A stretch of 64,000 bases of DNA, taken from contig CAVZRO010000029.1 of NCBI GenBank assembly GCA_963777625.1, forward strand, positions 62,001 through 126,000. The letters are read 5' to 3'. Made by a program: the position numbers and the translations under genes. The stretch is from DATDIC01 sp963777625. GTDB taxonomy: Bacteria > Pseudomonadota > Alphaproteobacteria > Acetobacterales > Acetobacteraceae. Positions 16,651-25,855 of the stretch are shown in pieces. The notes beneath the pieces are model-generated. The model was not told the origin of the DNA, did not search any database, and saw nothing but the letters and a program-made list of their open reading frames with translations. Position 1 is the stretch's first letter. Each line of letters starts with the position of its first letter.

Positions 16651-18254
16651 ATGCTGACACGTCGCGCGCTGATGGCCGCGGGAGCGGCGGCTGCCGCCAC
16701 CCCGGTTGCTGCCAGCCGAACCCGGGCCGCTACCCCGACCGACATGATCGTTATGGCGAAGGAGATCGACGACTCGATCTCGTTCGATCCGGGGCAAGCC
16801 TACGAGTTCACCACCATCGAAATCGATGCCAACATCTATCGCAAGCTGATCGCCCCCGATCTGAGCGATCTCAGCAAGATCGGCCCCGACGTGGCCGAGC
16901 ACTGGGAGGTTTCGCCGGACGGCAAGTCATTCACGTTCCACCTGACACAGAATGCGGTGTTTGCCTCCGGCAAGCCGGCGACCGCGGAGGATGCGGAGTT
17001 TTCCCTGCACCGGGCGGTGATCCTGAACCTGACACCCGGCTTCATCCTGACTCAGTTCGGCTTCACCAAGGACAATGTCGCAAAACTGATCCGCGCCACG
17101 GATTCGCACACGCTGGCGATCGAGCTGCCGAAGCCGGCGGCGACCAGCTTCTTCCTTTATTGCCTGGGAGCCAATGTCGGCAGCATCGTGGAGAAGGCGA
17201 CGGCGCTCGCGCACCAGGAAAAGGAGGATTTCGGGAATCACTGGCTGGCCTCGCCATTCCGCCGGCAACGGCCCATACCAGCTTACCTCCTGGCAGGCGG
17301 ATGATCACCTGATCCTGGACGCCAATCCTCATGCCGCCACCCCGCCGGCAACCAAGCGGATGTTCATCCGCCAGGTGAAGGAGCCGTCGGAGCAGTTGCT
17401 GCTGTTGCGGCGCGGCGACGTGGATATCGCGCGCGACCTGACCAGCGACCTGTTGAAGACCGCCGCTTCCGATTCGAACCTTTACAAAGTGACCTCGCCG
17501 ACCACCAACCAGATGTACGTGGCCGGCAACGAAGGCTATGCGCCATTCGCGAAAGCGGAGGTGCGCCAGGCGGTCAAGTGGGCGATCGACTATGACGGGA
17601 TACAGAAGAACATCGTGCCGGACACTTACATCGTCAATCAGGCGTTCGAGCCCAGCATGATTTTGGGCGCGGTGAACACCAATCCGTTCCACAAGGATCC
17701 CGACAAGGCGAAGGAGCTGCTGGCGAAGGCCGGGTACCCGCAGGGGTTCAGCGCGACGCTGGATCATTTCTCCGAGCACCCGTACGCCGACATTGCGACG
17801 GCGATTCAGGCGGATCTGGCGGCGGTCGGGCATCAAGGTTTCGCTGCTGCCGGGGACGCGCAAGCAGATCCTCACCAAGATGCGTGCCCGTCAGCACCAG
17901 ATGGTGATGAACGAGTGGTTCCCGGATTATTTCGATCCGAACTCCAACGCCCAGGCGTTTGCCGCCGACCCGGACGATTCCGACAACAGCCCGATGAAGA
18001 TCATCGCCTGGCGCACCCATTTCCATGATCCGGAGCTGACCGCGGAGGTGTCACAGGCCGCCGAGGAGCTGGACACCGAGAAGCGCATCGCGCTGTATCA
18101 CACGATGCAGCAGCAATTCTGGGACCAGTCGCCGATCGTGTTCATGCTGCAGCAGAACGCAGTTTCCGTGCTGCGCAAGAATGTCACCGGCTTTCACCTT
18201 GGGCCGCAGTCGGACTTCGTCCGCTACGACGGGACGAAGAAGGTGAAGGCGTAG
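16651..18254 (+). pseudogene. ABC transporter substrate-binding protein, family 5 (peptide/nickel type), two frameshifts
   Basis: The N-terminal signal LTRRALMAAGAAAAATPVAA resembles a Tat signal. The protein then reads as a family-5 binding protein in three successive frames: ALAHQEKEDFGNHWLA | HSAGNGPYQLTSWQADDHL ... YADIATAIQADLAAVG | IKVSLLPGTRKQILTKM ... to the stop at 18254. The switch points are at about 17254 (one extra C before CATTCC) and about 17829 (one extra G in GTCGGGC). Rejoined, it is about 534 residues, the normal length, with the conserved NGPYQL and AFAKAEVRQAVKWAIDYD-type segments. No permease or ATPase gene of a dipeptide transporter is adjacent, so it is an orphan binding protein. 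Confidence 0.85.
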
Positions 18255-18285
18255 CACGGCGGAACGGACGTCGGAACGGGCGCGA

Positions 18286-19464
18286 TCAGGTCGCGATGCT
18301 GCGCGCGGGTCGCGCCCGTGCGGCCATGTGCCAGGTCACCAGCACCGCCGCGACCAGCAGCGGCGGCACGACTGTCAGGTTCAGCGCGCTCCATCCCGCG
18401 GTGGTTTCGATCGCGCCGGAGGCGAAGGCGGTTCCTGCCACCGTGCCGAACACGATGAAGTCGTTGGTTGCCTGCACCCGCACGCGCTCCCGCGCGTCAT
18501 GCGCGCTGGCCAGCAGGGCGGTCGCGCCGACGAACATGAAGTTCCATCCCGCGCCCAGCAGCATGAGGGCGACGATGAAGGTGCTGAAGAACGGGTCGAA
18601 GCCGATGTTCACGGCAACGCACAGGCTGGTAAGTGCGGCACCGCCAAGGATCACCGGATGGGCGCCGAAGCGCTGGATCAGACGACCGGTGACGAAGCCT
18701 GGCAGGAACATGGCGATCGAGTGCGCCCGGATCACATCGGCCGACGCATTCACCCCGAACCCGCACATCAGCATTTGCAACGGGGTGGAGGCCATGACCA
18801 GGTTCATCGCCCCATATCCCACCAGTCCGGCGATCACCGCCGTGAGGAAGGTCGGACGCGCGATAATATCGCGCAACGGCACCGGCGCCGCGGTGCCGCG
18901 CTGCGCCAGCGGGAGCCGGACGAACAACAGCAGCACGGCGGTGAGCACCGGCAGGATCAGCAACGTCAGATAGGTGCCGAGAAACTGGTAGTCCGCGATA
19001 GCGCCGTTGGTTCGCTTGACGATCTCCGGCCCCAGCACCGCGGCCACCAGCCCGCCGGTCATCACCAGCGCGATCGCCCGCGGCCGCGCCTCGGGTTCGG
19101 CCGCTTCGGCGGCCGCGAAGCGCAGATGCTGGGAGATGCCGAAGCCCATCCCGGCAGGAATCGCGGCGAGGCAGTAGATCACGAAACTGCCACGCCAGAT
19201 GCCGAGCGCGAATCCCAGGCTGCCGCACAGCATCATCACCACGCCGAGCCAGAATCCCGGGCGTCGCCCCAGGCGGCTGAACACGATCCCGGCCGGGATC
19301 GAGCCCGCCATCACCCCGGCCATCTGGATCGCCATCGGCAACGTGGTCAGCGCCGGCTCAACCGCCAGTGCGTGTCCGACCAGCGATGCCATCACCACCT
19401 GGCCGGACATCACGGCGTTCATCAGCGCCTGACAGCAGAACAGAAGCCAGACGTTGCGGTTCAT
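18286..19464 (-). CDS. Major facilitator superfamily transporter
   Basis: 392 residues with about 12 predicted hydrophobic segments. The loop between helices 2 and 3 carries the MFS signature-like GIVFSRLGRRPGFWLG. Helix patterns such as VIYCLAAIPAGMGFGISQHLRF and VALMLLGAGWNFMFVGATALLAS follow the drug/metabolite exporter subfamily. The start at 19464 lies 3 bases after the thiL stop codon, so it is probably co-transcribed with thiL, although a thiamine link is not otherwise supported. Substrate unknown. Confidence 0.88.
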   Translation of the reverse strand: MNRNVWLLFCCQALMNAVMSGQVVMASLVGHALAVEPALTTLPMAIQMAGVMAGSIPAGIVFSRLGRRPGFWLGVVMMLCGSLGFALGIWRGSFVIYCLAAIPAGMGFGISQHLRFAAAEAAEPEARPRAIALVMTGGLVAAVLGPEIVKRTNGAIADYQFLGTYLTLLILPVLTAVLLLFVRLPLAQRGTAAPVPLRDIIARPTFLTAVIAGLVGYGAMNLVMASTPLQMLMCGFGVNASADVIRAHSIAMFLPGFVTGRLIQRFGAHPVILGGAALTSLCVAVNIGFDPFFSTFIVALMLLGAGWNFMFVGATALLASAHDARERVRVQATNDFIVFGTVAGTAFASGAIETTAGWSALNLTVVPPLLVAAVLVTWHMAARARPARSIAT

Positions 19465-19467
19465 CGG

Positions 19468-20428
19468 TCAGAAATGGCTCCAGCCGCCGGCACCGATAGG
19501 GATCGGGGTGCCGGACGGGTCGCGCACGATGACAAGGGGCGGTCCGGGGCGAAAGTGGCCGATCCGCGTGACCGTCATGCCCGCCGCGCGGGCCGCTTGC
19601 CGCAAGGGTTCGGCGCGGCCGGGCGGGATGGCCATCAGCAGTTCGTAATCGTCGCCGCCGGTCAGGCAGGCGGGGAGCCAGTCCGGACCGGCTGCCCGCG
19701 CCGGCGCCGATAGCGGGAGCTGGTCGGCCGCAATCTCGGCGGCCAGGCCGGCGGCACGGCAAAGATGCTCCAGGTCCTGCACCAAACCGTCCGACACATC
19801 CATCGCGGCGCTGGCGATGCCGCCGATCGCCAAGCCTATGCGTGGCTGCGGCAGGTGGTAGCGGTCAAGCAGGTAGCCGGTCGGATCGCTGAGCTGACCA
19901 CGCGCCACGGCCAGCCCCAACGCGCCATCGCCGATCGTGCCGGTGACCCAGATCTCGTCGCCGGTACGTGCGCCGTGAGCGGAGTACCGCCGCCCCAGGC
20001 GCGACATGTCCGATCGCGGTGAGCGACAGCGAGACCGGTCCGGGCGTGGAGGTGGTGTCGCCGCCCAGCAGATGGATGCCGAACGTCCCCTGGTCTTGTG
20101 CCAGGCCGGCGGCGAAGCGGCCGAACCAATTGTCCGGGGTGCCGCGGCGCGCCGAGACCGTCAGCAGATAGCCCAGAGGAACCGCGCCCTTGGCCGCGAG
20201 GTCCGATAGATTTACCCGTAACAGCTTGCGCGCCACGAGATCTGGCGGATCGTCTGGCAGGAAATGCACCGTCTCCACCATCGCATCGACCGTCAGCACC
20301 AGCTCTCGGTCCGGCGGTGGCGCGATCACCGCGGCGTCATCGGTCAGGTTGAGCGCGCCCGGACCCGCCAGGGGTCGGAAATGGCGGGCGATCAGTGCGA
20401 ACTCGGGTGGCAGACTAGCGTGAGCCAT
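19468..20428 (-). pseudogene. thiL: Thiamine-monophosphate kinase, one-base frameshift
   Basis: ThiL phosphorylates thiamine monophosphate to the active diphosphate, normally an essential last step. The first frame starts at 20428 (MAHASLPPEFALIARHF) and contains LTDDAAVI, ELVLTVDAMVETVHF, NLSDLAAKGAVPLGYLLT and GDTTSTPGPVSLSLTAIGHV. The frame switches at about 19975, where one extra C on the minus strand follows CGCTCA. The second frame resumes with ARTGDEIWVTGTIGDGALGL, AMDVSDGLVQDLEHLC and TGGDDYELLMAIP to a stop at 19468. All ATP- and metal-binding motifs are intact across the join. Loss of ThiL would be severe while thiSG are kept, which favours a sequence error. Confidence 0.88.
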
Positions 20429-20523
20429 GACAACCGCTTGTGGACCGGCTCGCCGCGGGTGGAAAGGGCTTGTGAGATGCTGGCTGCTCGGCAATTCTCC
20501 GCCGCGCTGAAGGAGGAAACATC

Positions 20524-21564
20524 ATGTCCCATCAAACGCGTCTTCCGTCGCCGCGGCGGCGGGGTTTCATGCAGGCTGCCGGCTCGTCGGCGATTGCCGC
20601 CGCGCTGCTTGGCGGCTTCGGCATCGATCCCGCGCGCGCCCAGGCGGCGACAGAGGCGGCCGGACGCTCCGGCAAACCGCTGAGCGCCGCCTTCAGCAAT
20701 GCCGGCCTGCAGGCGACCTGGTGCGCGCAGGGCAAGCGTGCCGCGGAATACTGGGGCAAGCTGTTCAACGTGAACGTCACCTGGTTCGACGGCGAGCTCT
20801 CGGCCACCAAGCAGCGTGCCGCGATCGACGACATGGCCAGCCGGAAGTGGGATTTCGTGGCGATCCAGGCGTTCGGCATCGGCACGCTGACCGCGCCGGT
20901 GAACAAGATGATCGATGCCGGCGTTCCGGTGATCGACATGGACACGCTGATCGCGCCCCTGGACAGCATCAACGTCCACAGCTTCATCGCGCCGGATAAC
21001 GAGTTCATGGGTTCCTCGGTGACGCAGGCGCTGGTTGATGCGATCAACGGGGAAGGCAACATCGTCATGACCCAGGGTGCGCTGGGTCACACCGGCGCGC
21101 AGGGGCGGGCGCGCGGGTTCAATTCGATCGTGAAGAAATACCCGAAGATCAAGGTGCTGGACACGCAGCCGGCGGACTGGGACGTGACCAAGGTGGCACG
21201 CATCTGGGAGACGCTGCTGACCAAGTATCCGCAGATCGACGCCGCGTATTTCCACAACGACGACATGGCGCTGGCCGGTTACAACGTGATGAAGGCGCAT
21301 AACCGCACCAGCATCAAGATCGGCGGCTGCGACGCGATGCCTCCGGCGCTGGAGGCCGTGCTCGATGGCCGCATGACCGCCACGGTGCGCAACCCGTCCT
21401 GCCGCATCCATGGTGGTGCGCTGATCGCCGGGGTCGCGGCGGTGGTTTCGGGCGAAAAGACCGGGAGTGGTGGGATTCCGAAGAATATCATCGCGGACGG
21501 GCCGGTGGTTACCAAGGCCAACGCGCCCGGCATGATGTGGATGGAAGAGCACTTCCTGATCTGA
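20524..21564 (+). CDS. Ribose-type ABC sugar transporter, periplasmic substrate-binding protein
   Basis: 346 residues. The N-terminus PRRRGFMQAAGSSAIAAALLGG carries a twin-arginine-like signal. The mature part has the RbsB/periplasmic-binding type 1 fold: TKQRAAIDDMASRKWDFVAIQ, VPVIDMDTLIAP, NEFMGSSVTQALVDAINGEGNIV, AYFHNDDMALAGYNVMKAH. A strong ribosome binding site AAGGAGG lies 8 bases before ATG. It is the first gene of an operon with an RbsA-like ATPase and RbsC-like permease (CUT2 family). An 18-bp hairpin follows its stop codon and may stabilise this upstream message part. The sugar is unknown. Confidence 0.93.
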   Translation: MSHQTRLPSPRRRGFMQAAGSSAIAAALLGGFGIDPARAQAATEAAGRSGKPLSAAFSNAGLQATWCAQGKRAAEYWGKLFNVNVTWFDGELSATKQRAAIDDMASRKWDFVAIQAFGIGTLTAPVNKMIDAGVPVIDMDTLIAPLDSINVHSFIAPDNEFMGSSVTQALVDAINGEGNIVMTQGALGHTGAQGRARGFNSIVKKYPKIKVLDTQPADWDVTKVARIWETLLTKYPQIDAAYFHNDDMALAGYNVMKAHNRTSIKIGGCDAMPPALEAVLDGRMTATVRNPSCRIHGGALIAGVAAVVSGEKTGSGGIPKNIIADGPVVTKANAPGMMWMEEHFLI

Positions 21565-21590
21565 ACGGTGGGGCACAACGAGAAAGAAAA

Positions 21591-21627
21591 CCCCCCTCCC
21601 CTTGCGGGGCCCGCAAGGGGAGGGGGG
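21591..21627. promoter_or_regulatory. 18-bp perfect hairpin directly before the ABC ATPase start
   Basis: Arms 21591-21608 and 21610-21627 are perfectly complementary around a single central G (centre TTGCGGG-G-CCCGCAA). The 3' arm ends in a run of seven G that is also the only Shine-Dalgarno-like sequence, and the GTG start at 21628 follows at once. The hairpin could hide the start site, and could also act as a 3' mRNA end-stabiliser for the upstream binding-protein gene. Confidence 0.75.
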
Positions 21628-23112
21628 GTGATTCTGCGGCTTACGGGTATCTGCAAGTCGTTTGGCGGGGTCGCGGCGCTGCGGGACGTGAGCTTCTCTC
21701 TTGCGGTGGGTGAGATACATGGGCTGGTTGGCGAGAACGGCGCCGGCAAGTCCACGCTGATGAAGATCATTGCCGGTGTGCACCACGAATTCGATGGCGA
21801 CATGCAACTCGCCGGAAAGAGGGTGCGGTTTGCGTCCGCGCGCGATGCACGCGCGGCCGGGATCGGCATGGTGCATCAGGAACTGTCGGCGGTGCGGACG
21901 TTGAGCGTGGCGGAGAACGTGTATCTCGGCGTGCAGCCGCTCACCCGTTTCGGCAGCATCGACTGGGCCGGCATGCGCCGCGGGGCCGGCGAGCATCTCG
22001 CCAGCCTCGGCATAAAGCTTGATCCGCGCACGGAGATGGGGACGCTGCCGCTCGGCCTGCAACAACTGGTGGAGATCGCGCGCGTGCTGTTCTCCGGCGC
22101 ACGCATCATCATTCTGGACGAGCCCACATCCGCGCTATCACCGCCGGAGGTCGAACGCCTGTTCGGTGTGCTTCACCAGGTGCGCGCCAGCGGGCGCAGC
22201 GTGGTGTTCATTTCGCATTTTCTCGACGACGTGCTGGCGGTGTGCGACCGCGTCACGGTGTTCCGCAACGGCCGCAATGTCGCTACCGCCGACTGCGCGG
22301 ATGTGGACAAGGGGTGGATCATCGACCAGATGATCGGCACCGGTCACGGTGAATTGGCGGAGACCTACACCGAAGAGCGCCAGCTCGGCGCACCCTCCGG
22401 GCTGCGTGTCGTGATGGAGGCAAGCGGGCTGACCGTGCCAGGCGCGTTCCGCGACGTGTCGCTTCGCGTGCACGGCGGTGAGGTGCTGGGCATTTACGGC
22501 TTCATGGGCAGCGGGCAACTGGAGCTGGCCCGCACCTTGTTCGGCAAGCTGCCGCCGCGCGCTGGCCGTATCGCGATCGAGGGCCGACTGACGCATCTGC
22601 GCAGCACCGCGCAGGCGCGCCGCGCCGGCATCGCGCTGGTGCCCGAAAGCCGCCGCAGCATGCTGTTCGCGCAGGAGCCGGTGTTCAAGAACATGACGAT
22701 CAGCGTGCTGGACCGGCTGTCGCGGCTGTTCCTGCGTCCGGCTGCGGAGCGCGCCATCGCCCGGCGTCATATCGAGGCCTTGCGCATTCGCCCGCCGTTC
22801 CCGGACCGGCGGCTGGGTACGCTATCCGGGGGAAATCAGCAGAAAGTGGCGCTGGCGCGCTGGCTGACCCATCCGCCGAAGGTGCTGGTCCTCAGCGAGC
22901 CGACGCGCGGCATGGATGTCGGTGCCAAAGACGACGTGATGAAGATCGTGCGCGACCTGCGCGCGCAGGGGATGGGGATTGTTGTCGTCTCCACCGAGCC
23001 GGAGACGGTGCTGGCGCTTGCCGACCGCATTCTGGTGATGAAGAAAGGAGTGGTGGTGCGGGAGTTTGCGGCCGAGCCGGTCAGCAAGGACCGACTGCTG
23101 GCCGCGGCGTGA
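21628..23112 (+). CDS. Ribose-type ABC sugar transporter, double ATPase subunit
   Basis: About 494 residues with two ABC domains. First: Walker A GLVGENGAGKSTLMKII, then LGLQQLVEIARVL as degenerate signature and IIILDEPTSALSPPE as Walker B. The second domain (from about 245) has a weak Walker A (GFMGSGQLELARTLFG), a good signature LSGGNQQKVALARWL and VLVLSEPTRGMDVGAK. An unusual second Walker A is normal for RbsA/XylG-type proteins. I choose GTG at 21628 (VILRLTGICKSFGG). The longer frame from 21568 would only translate the palindrome (MGHNEKENPPPLAG) and is not homologous. Coupled to the permease by a 4-base GTGA overlap. Confidence 0.93.
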   Translation: MILRLTGICKSFGGVAALRDVSFSLAVGEIHGLVGENGAGKSTLMKIIAGVHHEFDGDMQLAGKRVRFASARDARAAGIGMVHQELSAVRTLSVAENVYLGVQPLTRFGSIDWAGMRRGAGEHLASLGIKLDPRTEMGTLPLGLQQLVEIARVLFSGARIIILDEPTSALSPPEVERLFGVLHQVRASGRSVVFISHFLDDVLAVCDRVTVFRNGRNVATADCADVDKGWIIDQMIGTGHGELAETYTEERQLGAPSGLRVVMEASGLTVPGAFRDVSLRVHGGEVLGIYGFMGSGQLELARTLFGKLPPRAGRIAIEGRLTHLRSTAQARRAGIALVPESRRSMLFAQEPVFKNMTISVLDRLSRLFLRPAAERAIARRHIEALRIRPPFPDRRLGTLSGGNQQKVALARWLTHPPKVLVLSEPTRGMDVGAKDDVMKIVRDLRAQGMGIVVVSTEPETVLALADRILVMKKGVVVREFAAEPVSKDRLLAAA

Positions 23113-24152
23113 AGGAATCGGCAGTGTCGGAGCAGTTGGGCGAGACCATCGTGCGCGGGCGCGGCGGCGCGACGGGCTGGTTGCGCGGCCAGCTTCGCAA
23201 TATCGCGCCGTTCGCGACGCTGCTGTTCCTGGTGGTGTTCTTCTCGCTCGCCAGCCCGTCCTTTCTGACGGTCGGCAATCTTTACAACGTGCTGACGCAG
23301 ATTTCGGTCACCGGCATCATCGCGGTCGGGTTGACCTTCGTGATCCTGTGCGCGGAGATCGACCTGTCGGTGTCCAGCATCGCCAATGCCATCGGCATCG
23401 TGGTGGCCTTCTTCACGTTGCAGGATGCCAGCGTGAACATCGCCAATGTGCCGCTGCCCGGGTGGGCGGCGATCATCATCGCGCTGGCAGCATGCTTCGC
23501 GCTGGGGGCGGTGAACGCGTTCGGGCTGACGGTGATCGGGATTCCGTCCTTCATCATGACGCTGGCGATGCTGCAGATCGCCGCCGGCATCTGTGCGTTG
23601 CTGGTGCGTGGGCAGATCGCCTATGCGGTGCCGAAACTGATCGTGACGCTTGGAAGCAAGTCGCTGGGGCCGGTGCCGTGGATCGTGATCGTTGCCGCGG
23701 TGATCATGCTGCTGGCGCATCTGGTGCTGACCTACACGCGGTTCGGCCGCTATGTGTACATGGTCGGCGGCAACCGGGAGGCAGCCGAGTATTCCGGCGT
23801 GAATGTGCGCGCGATCCTGTCGGCGGTGATGATCATTTCGGCGTTGTGCTCGGGCGTCGCCGGGATGCTGGGGGTGGCGTATTTCGGCAGCGCGCAGCAG
23901 AACGAGTTCGACACCTATCTGCTGGATTCGATCTCGGCGGTCGTGGTGGGTGGCACCAGCCTGTTCGGCGGTCAGGGTGGGATCGGCAACACGCTGATTG
24001 GCTTATTCGTGCTGGGCGTGCTGAACAACGGGCTGGACCATGTCGATATCGACAGCTTTCTGAAAATACTGATCCGTGGGTTGATTTTGCTGATTGCGCT
24101 GGTGATCAATGTGTACGCACAGCGGCTTCGCAGTGCCGAAGCGGGCGGGTGA
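23109..24152 (+). CDS. Ribose-type ABC sugar transporter, permease
   Basis: 347 residues with about ten hydrophobic segments, in the RbsC/XylH family. The family segment LSVSSIANAIG and the cytoplasmic coupling loop GGNREAAEYSGVNV are present, as is GTSLFGGQGGIGNTLIG near the C-terminus. Start GTG at 23109 overlaps the ATPase stop (GTGA). It completes the binding protein / ATPase / permease operon. No sugar kinase, isomerase or dehydrogenase gene is next to it, so substrate cannot be inferred. Confidence 0.93.
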   Translation: MKESAVSEQLGETIVRGRGGATGWLRGQLRNIAPFATLLFLVVFFSLASPSFLTVGNLYNVLTQISVTGIIAVGLTFVILCAEIDLSVSSIANAIGIVVAFFTLQDASVNIANVPLPGWAAIIIALAACFALGAVNAFGLTVIGIPSFIMTLAMLQIAAGICALLVRGQIAYAVPKLIVTLGSKSLGPVPWIVIVAAVIMLLAHLVLTYTRFGRYVYMVGGNREAAEYSGVNVRAILSAVMIISALCSGVAGMLGVAYFGSAQQNEFDTYLLDSISAVVVGGTSLFGGQGGIGNTLIGLFVLGVLNNGLDHVDIDSFLKILIRGLILLIALVINVYAQRLRSAEAGG

Positions 24153-24179
24153 GAAGGGATTCCACCGCGGCTGCGAGGA

Positions 24180-25718
24180 TTATTCCAGGACCGCCGTGTG
24201 ATCCACCTCGCCACGCTCGGACGGCTTCTTGAAGAACATGAGCAGCGGGATCACGGCCAGTGTCGCGATCATCAACATCTTGTAGTCGTCGATATAGGCA
24301 ATGATTTCCGCCTGCCGGGTGACAACCGCGTCGAGCGCCGCGCGCCCGGCGGCACTGATAGGGTCCCAAAATCGGGCGACGTTTGATGCTCCCAGAGGCC
24401 GGTTGAAGGGAGCCACATACGCTGCAATGTTGGCGTGATTGATCTGCGTGTTCTGCACCAGCAGGCTGTTGACGATCGAAATGCCGATGCCGGAGCCGAT
24501 GTTGCGCGACAGGCTATAAAGGCCGGCACCCTCGGCACGCCGGTCGGGGGACAGGGTTGCCAGTGTTACCGTGCTGAGCGGCACAAAGAGAAACCCGAGC
24601 CCGATGCCTTGCACCACGCCGACGCCGACGATCGTCGCCGGCGAGACATCGGGGGTCCAGCTCGTCATGGCATAGAACGACCAGGCAGTCAGACCGAGGC
24701 CGGTTGCCAGCAGGAACCGCGTGTCGACGCGCCCGATCAGCCGCCCGACAACCAGCATGGCCCCCATGGTGCCGACCCCGCGTGGCCCCATGACGAGGCC
24801 CGCCGTGACGATGGGGTAGTTCATCAGGCCCTGAAGGTAGGGTGGCTGCAGGGCGAGCGAGGCGTAGTAGGTCAGCCCGACGATGGCGACGAACAGCACG
24901 CCAGCGGTGAAATTGCGATCGCGGAACAGAGACGGTTTGACGAACGGGTCCTTGGCGGTGAACGTGTGGACGAGAAACAGGTAGAAGGCCACCGCGGCGA
25001 TGACGGTTTCGAGGATGATCTCGCCGGATCCGAACCAGTCAAGCTGCTCCCCGCGGTCGAGCAGAAGCTGCAATGCGCCGATGGCGACGCTGAGGGTGCC
25101 GAACCCGAACCAGTCCAGCTTGGCGACCGTGTTGCGGGGGCTTTCCGACAGGAAGATGGTCATGCCGGCAAACGCGAGGATGCCGATCGGCAGGTTGATG
25201 TAGAATACGAAGCGCCAACTGTAGTTCTCGGTCAGCCAGCCGCCGAGCACCGGGCCCAGGATGGGACCGGCCATCACCGCGACGCCCCACAGCGCCATCG
25301 CGGATCCCTGGCGCTCCTTCGGGTTGATATTCAGCAGGACGGTCTGGGACAGCGGCACGAGTGCCGCGCCGAACAAGCCCTGCAGGATACGGAACAGCAC
25401 GATCTGTGGCAGCGACTGGGCAGCGCCGCACAGCATCGAGGCGATGGTGAAGCCGGTCACGGAGACCAGGAACAGCCGCTTCAGTCCGAACCGCCCGGCA
25501 AGGAACCCGGTCGGGGGCGTCATGATCGCGGCGGCGACGATATAGGAGGTCAGCACCCAGTCGATCTGATCCTGGCTGGCCGATACCGTGCCCTGAATAT
25601 ATGGCAGGGCGACATTGGCGATGGTGGTATCGAGCGCCTGCATGAGGGTGGCAAAAATCACGCAGACGGTTATCGCGGCGCGATTGCCGCCAATTGGGGC
25701 GCTGTGGTCCGCCGGCAT
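24180..25718 (-). CDS. DHA2 family MFS drug exporter (EmrB/QacA type)
   Basis: About 512 residues with 14 predicted membrane helices. Signature stretches: LMQALDTTIANVALPYIQGTV in helix 1, TSYIVAAAIMTPPTGFLAGRFGLKRLF (motif A), RILQGLFGAALVPLSQ, and the proline/glycine-rich motif C GVAVMAGPILGPVLGGWLTE. The start at 25718 follows AGGAAG; the longer frame to 25787 is not homologous. It faces a divergent LysR gene across 137 bases containing an AT-rich inverted repeat. No EmrA-type membrane-fusion gene is adjacent. Confidence 0.92.
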   Translation of the reverse strand: MPADHSAPIGGNRAAITVCVIFATLMQALDTTIANVALPYIQGTVSASQDQIDWVLTSYIVAAAIMTPPTGFLAGRFGLKRLFLVSVTGFTIASMLCGAAQSLPQIVLFRILQGLFGAALVPLSQTVLLNINPKERQGSAMALWGVAVMAGPILGPVLGGWLTENYSWRFVFYINLPIGILAFAGMTIFLSESPRNTVAKLDWFGFGTLSVAIGALQLLLDRGEQLDWFGSGEIILETVIAAVAFYLFLVHTFTAKDPFVKPSLFRDRNFTAGVLFVAIVGLTYYASLALQPPYLQGLMNYPIVTAGLVMGPRGVGTMGAMLVVGRLIGRVDTRFLLATGLGLTAWSFYAMTSWTPDVSPATIVGVGVVQGIGLGFLFVPLSTVTLATLSPDRRAEGAGLYSLSRNIGSGIGISIVNSLLVQNTQINHANIAAYVAPFNRPLGASNVARFWDPISAAGRAALDAVVTRQAEIIAYIDDYKMLMIATLAVIPLLMFFKKPSERGEVDHTAVLE

Positions 25719-25810
25719 GACTTCCTGATCCGAATGGCGTGGGTGAAAACTGCGGCAAGCCGCCTGCCGCCGGTACGCGCGACGCAATAGATATTGACGC
25801 CGGCGGAAAT

Positions 25811-25827
25811 GAAAACCTTATGTTTTC
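25811..25827. promoter_or_regulatory. Inverted repeat, candidate LysR operator
   Basis: GAAAAC-CTTAT-GTTTTC is a perfect 6-5-6 inverted repeat, unusually AT-rich for this genome, in the divergent gap between the DHA2 exporter and LysR genes, 28 bases before the LysR start. It fits the interrupted-dyad layout of LysR sites. Assignment is inference. Confidence 0.45.
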
Positions 25828-25855
25828 TGCATTCGGTGGTGAGAGAAATTCAGGA

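Noticed and set aside
21568..21627. Longer ABC ATPase start giving MGHNEKENPPPLAG
   Set aside because: The extra residues come from the 18-bp palindrome and have no homology; GTG at 21628 starts the conserved ABC domain.
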